Positions 36,510-44,477 of a stretch of DNA of 64,000 nt are shown here, piece after piece (position 1 is the stretch's first letter; every line of letters starts with the position of its first letter). A program made the translations under genes and the position numbers. Source of the stretch: Gordonia aichiensis NBRC 108223. GTDB lineage: Bacteria; Actinomycetota; Actinomycetes; Mycobacteriales; Mycobacteriaceae. A model generated the notes under the pieces. The model searched no databases and was not told the DNA's origin. It saw nothing but the letters and a program-made list of their open reading frames with translations. Location: positions 248,001 to 312,000 of the forward strand of contig NZ_BANR01000003.1 in assembly GCF_000332975.1 (NCBI RefSeq), written 5' to 3'.

Positions 36510-36715
36510 ATCGTCCTCGATCTCTTCGTCCGCGTGCGCATCACCGTTCGGGCGACGGTCGGCGCGAGCTTTCCGCGTGACTTACCGTCTGGGTGATCGG
36601 TGGTGCAGTCGACCGCGCGTCGGACGCGTTCACCGTGAGTGCGCACGTACTCCTAGAAGTATGTCGTCCGCAGGCGACGAATGGTTCCCCGGGATTTCCT
36701 CGTGGGTCATCGCGG

Positions 36716-37432
36716 TCAGATGAGCGTCTGCCAGTAGTCCCAGAACTCGACCAGGATGGCCACGATCACGATCGCGTACCACACCGGGAGCAGCACCCAG
36801 AGCCAGCCGCGCACCTCGCGCCCCCGGTCACCGTCGCCGATCACACGATTGATGCTCAGGATGAGGATGATCGGTACGATCACCCACACCACCAGGCAGT
36901 ACGGGCACAGCGCATGAATCTTGTAGAGCGCGGAGTACGCGAGGAAGTTGACGAAGACGAAGCCGGCGAGACTCCCGAGCGCCAACCCCAGCCAGTACCA
37001 GCGGGGTAGCGAGATGCCCGCGACCGCCAGCACGCCGGTGACGATCACCACCGAGAACGCGGCAATTCCGATCAGCGGGTTGGGGAAACCGAAGAGGCCC
37101 GCCTGCCAACTCTCCATCACCGAACCGCACGAGATCACCGGGTTGATCGAACAACTCGGCACGTAGTTCGGATTCTGCAGGAGGTGGATCTTCTCGATCG
37201 CCAAGGTCGACGCCGCGACGAACCCGATCACGCCGAGGATCAGCAGCACCAGTCCGGTGGGGCGGCTCACCCGGACCAGACCGCGCAGACCGCCCGACGA
37301 TGCCGTGTCGGCCACAGTGCTCGGCGACGCGTCGCCGTCCGGCCCCTCGGAGGCCGTAGTCGATGCATCGACCGTTGTGGTGTCCGAGTCGCTTTCCGCG
37401 TGGGGGGTGTCGTCGGCGTGTGTCGTGCTCAT
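36716..37432 (-). CDS. Vitamin K epoxide reductase (VKOR) family protein
   Basis: A 238-residue integral membrane protein with an acidic Ser/Thr-rich N-terminal tail (about 1-50) and about five helices. The paired redox cysteines are visible: the loop pair in PSCSINPVISCGSV and the active-site CPYC in HALCPYCLVVW. Bacterial VKOR replaces DsbB, reoxidising a DsbA-type thiol oxidase using menaquinone. GAGG precedes the ATG by about 6 nt. It lies 55 nt downstream of the DsbA-like gene, its evident partner. Confidence 0.93.
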   Translation of the reverse strand: MSTTHADDTPHAESDSDTTTVDASTTASEGPDGDASPSTVADTASSGGLRGLVRVSRPTGLVLLILGVIGFVAASTLAIEKIHLLQNPNYVPSCSINPVISCGSVMESWQAGLFGFPNPLIGIAAFSVVIVTGVLAVAGISLPRWYWLGLALGSLAGFVFVNFLAYSALYKIHALCPYCLVVWVIVPIILILSINRVIGDGDRGREVRGWLWVLLPVWYAIVIVAILVEFWDYWQTLI

Positions 37433-37487
37433 GGTGTGCCTCGTGTGTCGGATTCCGCGCGGGTCTGCTGCGGCGTTCTCGGGGTGG

Positions 37488-38225
37488 CTACTGCTTGTTG
37501 GCTGCGTCGTTGACCGCGGCGATCAGTGCGTCGGGCGTACTCAGCTGCACCGGGTTGCCATTGATCTTGATGGTCGGGGTGGCGGTGACTCCCGAGTTGA
37601 GCGCCTTCTGGGTGGTGTCCTTGACGAACCCGCTGAACTGTTCGTCGTCGATGCACTGCCTGAGGTTGTTCGCTCCGGCCTGCTTGGCGATCGAGTTGAG
37701 CTGGTCGTTGGTGAGGCCGGCGCCACCCTCCTCGGGCTGCTGGGCGTAGAGCGCATTGTGGAACTTCATCCACGTGTCGAAGTTGCCGTCACCCGCGGTG
37801 GACTGGGCGACACACGCCGACGCATTGGCCGAGCGCGATGAGTAATTGGTGGTCGACATCCGGTCGAGGAAGGCGATCGGCATGTAGTCGACGGCGACCT
37901 TCGGGTTGCTGCGGATCTGCTCCATGGCACCGGAGAACTGTGTCTCGAACGCGCGGCACGCGGGGCACTGGAAGTCCTCGACAATTGTCACCGTGACGGG
38001 TGGCGTGGTGCCCTTGGGTGCCGTGGTGATGCGGTAGGCCCCGTCGGTGGCGACGGTGACGTCGCTCGACGACCCGGTTGCCGACTCGTGGGACACCAGC
38101 ACCCAGACGCCGATTCCGACTGCCAGGATGACCAGCACGGCGGCCGCACCGATCTTCATCAGCAGGGAACGGCGCTTCTCTGCCGCTCGCGGGTCAACGA
38201 TCGGCTTGCGACGCTTGTCGGCCAC
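37488..38225 (-). CDS. Membrane-anchored DsbA-type thiol-disulfide oxidoreductase
   Basis: A 245-residue protein with a basic cytoplasmic tail, one membrane anchor (about 24-45) and an extracytoplasmic thioredoxin-4 domain with the active site CPAC in VEDFQCPACRAFE and the cis-Pro loop GVTATPTIKING. Extra cysteines (SACVAQ, LRQCIDD) may form a second disulfide. GTG 38225 was chosen because GAGGGA lies 5 nt upstream; the frame continues 10 codons further. With VKOR it forms a disulfide-forming pair for exported proteins. Confidence 0.9.
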   Translation of the reverse strand: MADKRRKPIVDPRAAEKRRSLLMKIGAAAVLVILAVGIGVWVLVSHESATGSSSDVTVATDGAYRITTAPKGTTPPVTVTIVEDFQCPACRAFETQFSGAMEQIRSNPKVAVDYMPIAFLDRMSTTNYSSRSANASACVAQSTAGDGNFDTWMKFHNALYAQQPEEGGAGLTNDQLNSIAKQAGANNLRQCIDDEQFSGFVKDTTQKALNSGVTATPTIKINGNPVQLSTPDALIAAVNDAANKQ

Positions 38226-38434
38226 GGGTCCCTCACATCTCTCTTCGCTCGTCAACTACGGTGACTCGTCATTCGCGGTGACGTGTCGGTTGCGGTGACA
38301 GGGACCTACCGGACCATCACGATACGAGTGCGATGACACGGCGGGATCACGGCCCGTCGCCGTTCTCAAGGGTACGCAAACCTGCCTGAGAAAAGGCATA
38401 AGGCTTAGGTCCCCACCCGCCGGGGCCGAGCGAC

Positions 38435-39019
38435 TCAGCTGCTGCGTTCGCCGCGCTGGGGTGCATTGGCCGCCCCGATCAGGGCTTCGCGGGCGCGGGC
38501 AACGCGTGAGCGCACCGTGCCGACCGGGCAGCCTGTGACCTCTGCCGCTTCTTGATACGACAAGCCGAGGACCTGTGTGAGCACGAGTGCTTCACGCCGT
38601 TCGGCAGGCAGATCGTCGAGCAGGAGGTTGACGTCGACGACGTCCTCCCAGCCTGTCGAGCGAGGCTGCCGGGTGTCGGCGGCGTCGACCCAGTCGACCC
38701 CGCCCGCGATACGCGGACGCGACATCGCCCGGCGGACGTCGTCGGCGCAGACGCGACGTGCGATGGCGAGCAGCCAGGTCCGGGCCGTCGAGTTGCCTGC
38801 GAAGCGCGGTAACGACCGGATAGCCCGGAGGTAGGTTTCCTGCGTCAGATCGTCGGCGATGCGTGGGTCGGCGAGGTGCGCGACGAATCGCCAGACGTCA
38901 CGCTGGGTCTCCCGCACGAACTGTTCGAGCGCCCGGCGGTCGCCGCGAGCGGCTGCGAAGGCCAGCTCGGTGACTTCGACGTCGCGGTCGGACGCGGAGC
39001 GGTCGGCGGGGGCGGTCAT
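38435..39019 (-). CDS. sigC: ECF RNA polymerase sigma factor, SigC-like
   Basis: A 194-residue ECF sigma factor. Region 2: DVWRFVAHLADPRIADDLTQETYLRAIRSLPRF and the RTWLLAIARRVCADDVRR segment. Region 4: LLDDLPAERREALVLTQVLGLSYQEAAEVTGCPVGTVRSRVARAREAL. These closely match what I recall of mycobacterial SigC. ATG 39019 is used; GTG 39025 and TTG 39028 are alternatives. No anti-sigma gene is adjacent. SigC has been linked to copper acquisition in M. tuberculosis, which fits the copper and disulfide genes downstream. Four tandem 26-bp repeats lie directly upstream. Confidence 0.88.
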   Translation of the reverse strand: MTAPADRSASDRDVEVTELAFAAARGDRRALEQFVRETQRDVWRFVAHLADPRIADDLTQETYLRAIRSLPRFAGNSTARTWLLAIARRVCADDVRRAMSRPRIAGGVDWVDAADTRQPRSTGWEDVVDVNLLLDDLPAERREALVLTQVLGLSYQEAAEVTGCPVGTVRSRVARAREALIGAANAPQRGERSS

Positions 39020-39047
39020 GGACACCAACCCTAGCCCCCCGACGACA

Positions 39048-39151
39048 CGGTGTCGTAGACGCCTCGAGGGTTGCGGTGTCGTGGGCGCCTCAGGGGTAGC
39101 GGTGTCGTAGACGCCTCAGGGGGCACGGTGTCGTGGACGCCCGGAGGCCCG
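39048..39151. repeat. Four tandem 26-bp repeats upstream of sigC
   Basis: Units at 39048-39073, 39074-39099, 39100-39125 and 39126-39151 each begin CGGTGTCGT and continue with GACGCC or GGCGCC. They end 4 nt before the racemase stop and start 29 nt upstream of the sigC ATG, filling the gap between the two genes. The last unit is the most diverged. Confidence 0.85.
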
Positions 39152-39154
39152 ACG

Positions 39155-39883
39155 TCACCGCGGGTCGAGTTCGGGCGGCAGTCCGCGGTACTCCTTGGGC
39201 GGGGGTGTGGCGAACTCGCCCGACGCCGTCCCCGTGTGCAGGCCCATCGCGGCCATCGCCGACAACATCCCGACGCCTGCGGCCACACCGTCGATGACGG
39301 GCGCTCCGAGGTCTGCCGACAGTTCGGCAGCGAGGTCGGCCATCCCGGCGCACCCGAGCACGATCGCGTCGCTCTGGTCTGTGGCGAGTGCTTCTCGACA
39401 GGCCTTGGCGAGGATGTCGGCGGTGTCGGGGTTGGTGTCGAGGTCGAGTACGGGGATCTCGCAGGCGTGGATACCCCGACATTGCCTGTCGAACCCGTAG
39501 TGCGACACCAGATCTGCCGCGCGGCCGATGGTCCGCTGCAGTGTGGTGACCACTGAGAACCCCCGGCCGAGCGGGGCCGCGAGGTGCATTGCGGCCTCGG
39601 CGATGCCGAGGACCGGGGCGTGGGCGAGTTCACGGGCGGCGTCGAGGCCGGGGTCGCCGAAACATGCCACCAGGTAGCCGTCGGCGTCCGGGTTGGCGGA
39701 GATCGCCCCGAGCAGTCCCGGCACGGCCATCGCCTCATCGACATGGCTCTCGATCGACGCGGGGCCGAAGGCGGAGGTGACCGCGACGATCTCGGCGTCA
39801 GACCGTGCGACCGACCGTGCCGCAGTGGCGATCACCTCGGTCATCGCTGCAGTCGTGTTGGGGTTGATCACGCACAACTTCAT
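39155..39883 (-). CDS. Asp/Glu/hydantoin racemase family protein
   Basis: A 242-residue cofactor-independent racemase. The two catalytic cysteines lie in VACFGDPGLDAARE and VLGCAGMADLAAEL, and the N-terminus MKLCVINPNTTAAMTEVIA is typical of the hydantoin/allantoin racemase group. ATG 39883 starts the conserved domain; the longer frame upstream adds a non-conserved tail. A GGGAG lies a little far upstream. It lies 90 nt downstream of the NCS1 permease gene, supporting a role with hydantoins, allantoin or similar ureides. Confidence 0.85.
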   Translation of the reverse strand: MKLCVINPNTTAAMTEVIATAARSVARSDAEIVAVTSAFGPASIESHVDEAMAVPGLLGAISANPDADGYLVACFGDPGLDAARELAHAPVLGIAEAAMHLAAPLGRGFSVVTTLQRTIGRAADLVSHYGFDRQCRGIHACEIPVLDLDTNPDTADILAKACREALATDQSDAIVLGCAGMADLAAELSADLGAPVIDGVAAGVGMLSAMAAMGLHTGTASGEFATPPPKEYRGLPPELDPR

Positions 39884-39974
39884 CGGTGTGGTTGTCTCCC
39901 TCTCGCTTTCGGCTTCTGATGTGGTGACGGCAGTGTCGTGACGGCGCCGTGGGGCAGCCGCCACGACAGCTGTC

Positions 39975-41645
39975 TCAGGAAGTGGATTCCGTTTCGGCCC
40001 TCGACGTGCTCATCGTCGCGCCGCTATCGGTTCCGACCGTATCGGTTGCACCATCGGCGGTCGGTGAACCGGGCAGCATGGTGCCGTCGTCGGCCACCTC
40101 CATGTCGGTGGTGATGGTTGCGAGCGGGACGTGGGCCCCGTGCAGGAACCGGTCGGACGCCATGCGCATCCCGATGTAGTAGAAGACCAGGCCGGCGCCC
40201 GCGCCCATGAACCAGGTGAAACTGGCCTCGTATGAGGTGCCCCAGATGACGAAGCAGATCGGGATGATCGACGCGAGGACCACCGAGATGACCGCAACCG
40301 GATTCCATCCGCCGCGATAGTGGTACGCGCCCTCGGGGCTCAGGGTGAACAGGTCGTCGACGATGATCTGTTGCTTCTTCACGAGGTAGAAGTCGGCGAT
40401 GAGGATGCCGAACAGTGGTCCGATCACGGCACCGAGGGTGTCCATCGTGTAGTGGATCGCGCTGGCGTTGTTGAACAGATTCCACGGCGTGATGATGACG
40501 GAGCCGATGGCTGCGATCATGCCGCCCATGCGCCAGGAGATCTTTGTCGGAGCGACGTTGGAGAAGTCGAATGCCGGCGAGACGAAGTTGGCCACGATGT
40601 TGATGCCGATCGTGGCGATCGCGAAGGTGAGGACGCCGAGAACTGCCGCGGTGGTGTTGTCGATCTTGTCGACGATGTGTACCGGGTCGGTGACGATCTT
40701 GCCGTCGTCGTCGCGGCCGATCACGGTGACGCCTGCGGAGACGGTGCATACGACTAGGATCGAGAAGAACAGGAAGTTGACCGGAAGGCCCAGGAAGTTG
40801 CCCTTCTTCACCTCGTCGAAGGTCTTGCCGTAGCGCGAGAAGTCGCCGAAGTTGAGCATCGGGCCTGAGAAGTAGGAGACCACGAGGGCGAACGCGCTGA
40901 TCATCATGGTGATGGTCGGCCAGGTGCCGCTGATACCCGAGCCCTCGGATAGGTCGAAGTGCACGTTGCTCCAGCCGGCCTTGGCGATCAGGTAGACCGC
41001 CAGGGCGATCATCACGACGTAGACCGCGGGACCGCAGAAGTCGATGAACTTCCGGATGGTGTCCATGCCGTTCCAGAACACGAGCGCCTGCAGCACCCAC
41101 ATCACGATGAATCCTGCCCAACCGAGAAGGGAGAGTCCCAGAAACGCGTGCGAACCGTTCTCGCCGTACGGCTCCAGCGACGGCCAGAATTTGAGGGCGA
41201 GCAGCCCGAATGCCGTTGACGCCAGATATGTCTGAATCCCGTACCAGACCACGGCGATGACACCGCGGATGATCGCCGGAATATTCGCGCCCTTGACGCC
41301 GAAACAGATTCGCGTGGTGACCGGATACGGAACGCCTGCCTTCTGCGATGGCTTGGCGACGAGGTTGCACAGCAGGTTGACCGCGACGATGCCGACGAGT
41401 AGGGCGACGAGCACCTGCCATGACGAAATACCCAGCGCGAAAAGGCTTCCCGCGAAGACGTAGCCGCCGACGCTGTGCACGTCGGACATCCAGAACGCGA
41501 AGATGTTGTACCAGGTCCAGGTCTGTTCTTTGAGCGGAGCGAGGTCTTCATTCGTCAACTGTTGGTCGTAACCGACCTTGATGACGCTTTCGCCTGCTGC
41601 ACTGTGGTGTTCGGTGGCGATCTGCGCGTCGGGTGAAGCGCTCAT
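39975..41645 (-). CDS. NCS1-family nucleobase/hydantoin:cation symporter
   Basis: A 556-residue carrier with about 12 membrane helices. The N-terminal block NEDLAPLKEQTWTWYNIFAFWMSDVHSVGGYVFAG is typical of NCS1 proteins (Mhp1, PucI, FurD-like), with Trp residues that stack on the planar substrate. YPVTTRICFGVKGANIPAIIRG follows. The C-terminus is an acidic Ser/Thr tail. GAGGAG precedes ATG 41645 by 4 nt. An AT-rich palindrome about 100 nt upstream may be its operator. Likely substrates are allantoin, hydantoin or uracil-like rings. Confidence 0.92.
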   Translation of the reverse strand: MSASPDAQIATEHHSAAGESVIKVGYDQQLTNEDLAPLKEQTWTWYNIFAFWMSDVHSVGGYVFAGSLFALGISSWQVLVALLVGIVAVNLLCNLVAKPSQKAGVPYPVTTRICFGVKGANIPAIIRGVIAVVWYGIQTYLASTAFGLLALKFWPSLEPYGENGSHAFLGLSLLGWAGFIVMWVLQALVFWNGMDTIRKFIDFCGPAVYVVMIALAVYLIAKAGWSNVHFDLSEGSGISGTWPTITMMISAFALVVSYFSGPMLNFGDFSRYGKTFDEVKKGNFLGLPVNFLFFSILVVCTVSAGVTVIGRDDDGKIVTDPVHIVDKIDNTTAAVLGVLTFAIATIGINIVANFVSPAFDFSNVAPTKISWRMGGMIAAIGSVIITPWNLFNNASAIHYTMDTLGAVIGPLFGILIADFYLVKKQQIIVDDLFTLSPEGAYHYRGGWNPVAVISVVLASIIPICFVIWGTSYEASFTWFMGAGAGLVFYYIGMRMASDRFLHGAHVPLATITTDMEVADDGTMLPGSPTADGATDTVGTDSGATMSTSRAETESTS

Positions 41646-41737
41646 GGTTCTCCTCAGGGCAATGGTGACATCGGTGCGGTCCCGAAGTGTCTGAGTCGAA
41701 GGTAAGAACGCTTTGTTACCCGGCAATTAACGCATAG

Positions 41738-41767
41738 ATATATTCGACGACGCGCCGAATATATTCG
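41738..41767. promoter_or_regulatory. AT-rich palindromic operator before the NCS1 permease
   Basis: CGAATATATTCG (41756-41767) is a perfect 12-bp palindrome. ATATATTCG (41738-41746) repeats its half with the opposite arm across a 9-nt loop. The composition stands out in a G+C-rich genome, and the site lies 93-122 nt upstream of the permease ATG. Confidence 0.55.
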
Positions 41768-41786
41768 TGCGTGACCGACGAAGGTG

Positions 41787-42539
41787 TCAGTCGGACGCGG
41801 ACTTCTCGGCGGAGCTGCGGTATCGACGTCCGGCGGGGGAATCATGTATGGCGCCGACGACGGCGACGCCAGCGATGACCACGCCCGCGACGAGGAGAGC
41901 GGTGCCCATGTGGACGCGCATCAACGCCACGCCGATCGCTGCGCCCGCAATGAGCGAGATGACCGCAGCGGTCCGACGGCCCGTGCCCCCTCCGCGGCCA
42001 GAGCCGAAGACGGAGTCGGCGGCCAGTCCGGTGATGGTCGAGGTGACCACGACGGTCGTCACGTCCTTGACTGCGACTGTGCGTGCCGCGGCAGCCTGAA
42101 TTCCCATGGCGGCGGCCGCGATCGTGGTCACCGTGAGCATCACCTCATGCTCTGGGTGGTCACCGGCGATGAACAGCGCGATGGCCAATGCGACCATCGT
42201 CGCAGAGACCGCGGCGAACAGAACGGTGGTGCCTGGCGTCCACCTGCGCTCGGCACGGCGTAGCGTCCGACCACCGACTGCGGCACCCGCCATGAAGCCT
42301 GCGAGCGCCAACGCGGGTCCGAGGATCGGTAGCCCTGAACCGCCCGCGAGCGCCATACCGAGGATGACGACGTTGCCTGTCATGTTGCCGGTGAACACCT
42401 TGTCCAGTCCGAGGTAGCCGACGGCGTCGTTGATTCCGGTGGTGAACGTCAGCGCCAGCATCAGGGCCAGATGCATGCGCTCGGTGGGGATCGCGTACAC
42501 ACGCGACATCGCGGGAACGCGGGTGCGCGGGGCGGGCAT
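41787..42539 (-). CDS. DUF1275 (YoaK-like) membrane protein
   Basis: A 250-residue membrane protein of unknown function with six or seven helices. The N-terminal LALMLALTFTTGINDAVGYLGLDKVFTGNMTGNVVILGMALAG is the DUF1275 signature, and GIQAAAARTVAVKDVTTVVVTSTITGLAAD matches its second conserved block. The ATG overlaps the amidase stop (TGATG), so both are translated from one message. A transport or channel role for the amide pathway is only inference. Confidence 0.88.
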   Translation of the reverse strand: MPAPRTRVPAMSRVYAIPTERMHLALMLALTFTTGINDAVGYLGLDKVFTGNMTGNVVILGMALAGGSGLPILGPALALAGFMAGAAVGGRTLRRAERRWTPGTTVLFAAVSATMVALAIALFIAGDHPEHEVMLTVTTIAAAAMGIQAAAARTVAVKDVTTVVVTSTITGLAADSVFGSGRGGGTGRRTAAVISLIAGAAIGVALMRVHMGTALLVAGVVIAGVAVVGAIHDSPAGRRYRSSAEKSASD

Positions 42540-43657
42540 CACCCGAAATCCGATCGTCGAATCCGTGCGTGCACGCCCTTGACCAGATCAACGACCTGGG
42601 AGATGTTGAAATCCGTTGCGGCACTTAGGTAGGCGAGGGCCTGTGGCGCCTCCATGCCGTATCGCACACCCAGTAGCGAGATCGCCGAGCGCACGCAATT
42701 CTGCACGGCCACATCCAGGTCGGGGTCGAGGCCGGTTGGGATCAGGAACTCCCGTGTCTCGGCAACCGGCGCGATTAGTTCGCCGAACCGCGCCGCGATG
42801 TCGGATGCCGGGATCACATCGAAGCGGATCGTCGCCCGCAGTGAGGCTTCGAGAGCCGTCAGGGCGACCTCGCCGTCGCCCTGCGCGAAGTGGGGATCGC
42901 CGACGTAGGCGAGTGCGCCCTCGACGTTCACCGGCAGATAGAGGGTCGCTCCCTCAGTGAGCAGTGTGATGTCGAGGTTGCCGCCGTGGGGTCCCGGCTG
43001 GATCGAATTCGGTCGGACATCGCCCGGCGCCGCCACGCCCATGATCCCGAGGAAAGGGGCAAGCGGGAATCGCGCGGCAGGTTCAGGGTTCGACGGCGAC
43101 AATGGGAGGACCCCGCGTGCGTCATCGCCGTCTCCCTCCACCGTCACGAATGCGCTGTAGGTGGCACCTCCGATCGGGTATTCGCCGGGCAGCGCACCGC
43201 GGCCATGACGGTTGGACACGACGCCGTAGGGGACTCGGCGTCGGGTTTCGACGACGGTCATCGCGAGTAGATCGCCCGGGCGGGCACCTCTGATCTCGAT
43301 CGGCCCCGTGACGACGTGCGGCCCGTCGATGCCCTGGCGATGGGGCCGATCGGATGCGCACAGGGCGACGGCCTCGTCGAGCACCATGTCGGGATCGACG
43401 CCGTGTGAACCGAAGAAGGCCAGCGGATCCCGACCCTGGTCGGCGAGAATGCCCTCGTGGCTGAGGGTGTCGATGGTGACCGTGGCGCCGGATGCCACCG
43501 ACATCACCGGAGTGTCTGCCGCACACGGCAGGTCGCCCCAGTACACGTCCTCCGGCCTGCACTGTAGGTAGTCGTCACCGCTGATCGGACCCGAGCCCGC
43601 GGCGAGGATCAGGTCAGCGCTGGACAGGTGCGCAAGTGTTGATGGCCGGGTCGTCAC
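42539..43657 (-). CDS. Acetamidase/formamidase family protein
   Basis: A 372-residue metal-dependent amidase releasing ammonia from short amides. Family landmarks: TVTIDTLSHEGI, the GPIEIRGARPGDLLAMTV block, SNRHGRGALPGEY, FLGIMGVAAPG, PGPHGGNLDI and YVGDPHFAQGDGEVALTALE. GTG 43657 overlaps the GntR stop by 4 nt; the long in-frame extension upstream is a shadow of the regulator. Genes run regulator, amidase, DUF1275 on one message. The exact amide is unknown. Confidence 0.9.
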   Translation of the reverse strand: MTTRPSTLAHLSSADLILAAGSGPISGDDYLQCRPEDVYWGDLPCAADTPVMSVASGATVTIDTLSHEGILADQGRDPLAFFGSHGVDPDMVLDEAVALCASDRPHRQGIDGPHVVTGPIEIRGARPGDLLAMTVVETRRRVPYGVVSNRHGRGALPGEYPIGGATYSAFVTVEGDGDDARGVLPLSPSNPEPAARFPLAPFLGIMGVAAPGDVRPNSIQPGPHGGNLDITLLTEGATLYLPVNVEGALAYVGDPHFAQGDGEVALTALEASLRATIRFDVIPASDIAARFGELIAPVAETREFLIPTGLDPDLDVAVQNCVRSAISLLGVRYGMEAPQALAYLSAATDFNISQVVDLVKGVHARIRRSDFG

Positions 43658-44325
43658 GAGGTACTCCGTTCGACGAGCCGCCTGACCTCGTCGAGGTGCG
43701 CTGTCATGGCGGCGACTGCTTCTTCGTGGTCGTGGAGGCGTACCGCCTCGAGGATCTCCTTGTGCCCCTCGAAGGAGCTGCGCCGCCCCTCCCTGGTGGC
43801 GTGCGAGCGTGCGCGGACGGTGTGTACCCACCCCGCACTGAGTTGGCACAGCGACACAAGAAGCGGATTACGCGCGGCTCTGGCCAGCTGCATGTGAAAG
43901 GCGACGTCCTGCGCCAACGATTCGGCGGGATCGAGCCCCGCGTGTGTGGATGCCAGGATCGACTCGAGCGCAACGAGATCCGACGACGTCGCCCGATCCG
44001 CGGCGAGGCCGGCGACCTGCGGTTCGATCAACCTGCGCAGTTCGGCCACATGCTCTTCTTCGGCGTCGGTGCTCATCGTCTCAAGCATCGCCGTCGCGTT
44101 CGCCGAGCGTGGCGCGACGATGGTTCCCCGCCCCGGAGTCCTGGTCACCAGACGGCGTTGCTCCAGGTCGCTGAGCGCGTCGCGGATCGTCGTCCGGGAC
44201 ACCTCGAGATTCTCGGCGAGTACCCGTTCCGGTGGGAGCTTGTCTCCTGGCGAGAGGTCGTTGACAACCATCGCCTCCAGGTACGCCGCAGCACTCGCGC
44301 TGAGGGTGTGTCCGCGACGCAGCAT
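43654..44325 (-). CDS. GntR-family (FCD) regulator of the amidase operon
   Basis: A 223-residue FadR-type regulator. The winged helix contains PPERVLAENLEVSRTTIRDALSDLEQRRLVTRTPGRGTIV. The FCD domain carries DVAFHMQLARAARNPLL and EGHKEILEAVRLHDHEEA, with His/Asp ligands that often bind a metal. Its GTGA stop overlaps the amidase start. The TTGGTATGACCAA palindrome 42-54 nt upstream matches the consensus for this subgroup and is probably autoregulatory. Confidence 0.9.
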   Translation of the reverse strand: MLRRGHTLSASAAAYLEAMVVNDLSPGDKLPPERVLAENLEVSRTTIRDALSDLEQRRLVTRTPGRGTIVAPRSANATAMLETMSTDAEEEHVAELRRLIEPQVAGLAADRATSSDLVALESILASTHAGLDPAESLAQDVAFHMQLARAARNPLLVSLCQLSAGWVHTVRARSHATREGRRSSFEGHKEILEAVRLHDHEEAVAAMTAHLDEVRRLVERSTS

Positions 44326-44366
44326 GGGGGTCTCCGTTCCGGGCGTGAGTTCTCAAACCTGGTCTC

Positions 44367-44379
44367 TTGGTATGACCAA
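44367..44379. promoter_or_regulatory. FCD-GntR operator before the amidase-operon regulator
   Basis: TTGGTATGACCAA has perfect 5-bp arms around a 3-nt centre and contains TGGT-ATG-ACCA, matching the TnGTnnnACnA pattern of FadR-subfamily operators. It is 42-54 nt upstream of the regulator start. Confidence 0.7.
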
Positions 44380-44477
44380 CTGTAACCCATGCGATGCGCT
44401 CGGGGCCCGAGTGGCGGACGGCACGACGCTCGCGGACATCGCAATCGACTCGCGCGAATCCCGATGGGCGCGCGGGT

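Noticed and set aside
38380..38434. Possible metal-regulator box near GGCATAAGGCTTAGG
   Set aside because: Only weak similarity to an IdeR-type site, and it lies downstream of sigC rather than at a sensible promoter position for it.
39031..39744. 237-codon reverse frame running into the sigC repeats
   Set aside because: Out-of-frame shadow of the racemase; the repetitive C-terminus comes from the 26-bp units.
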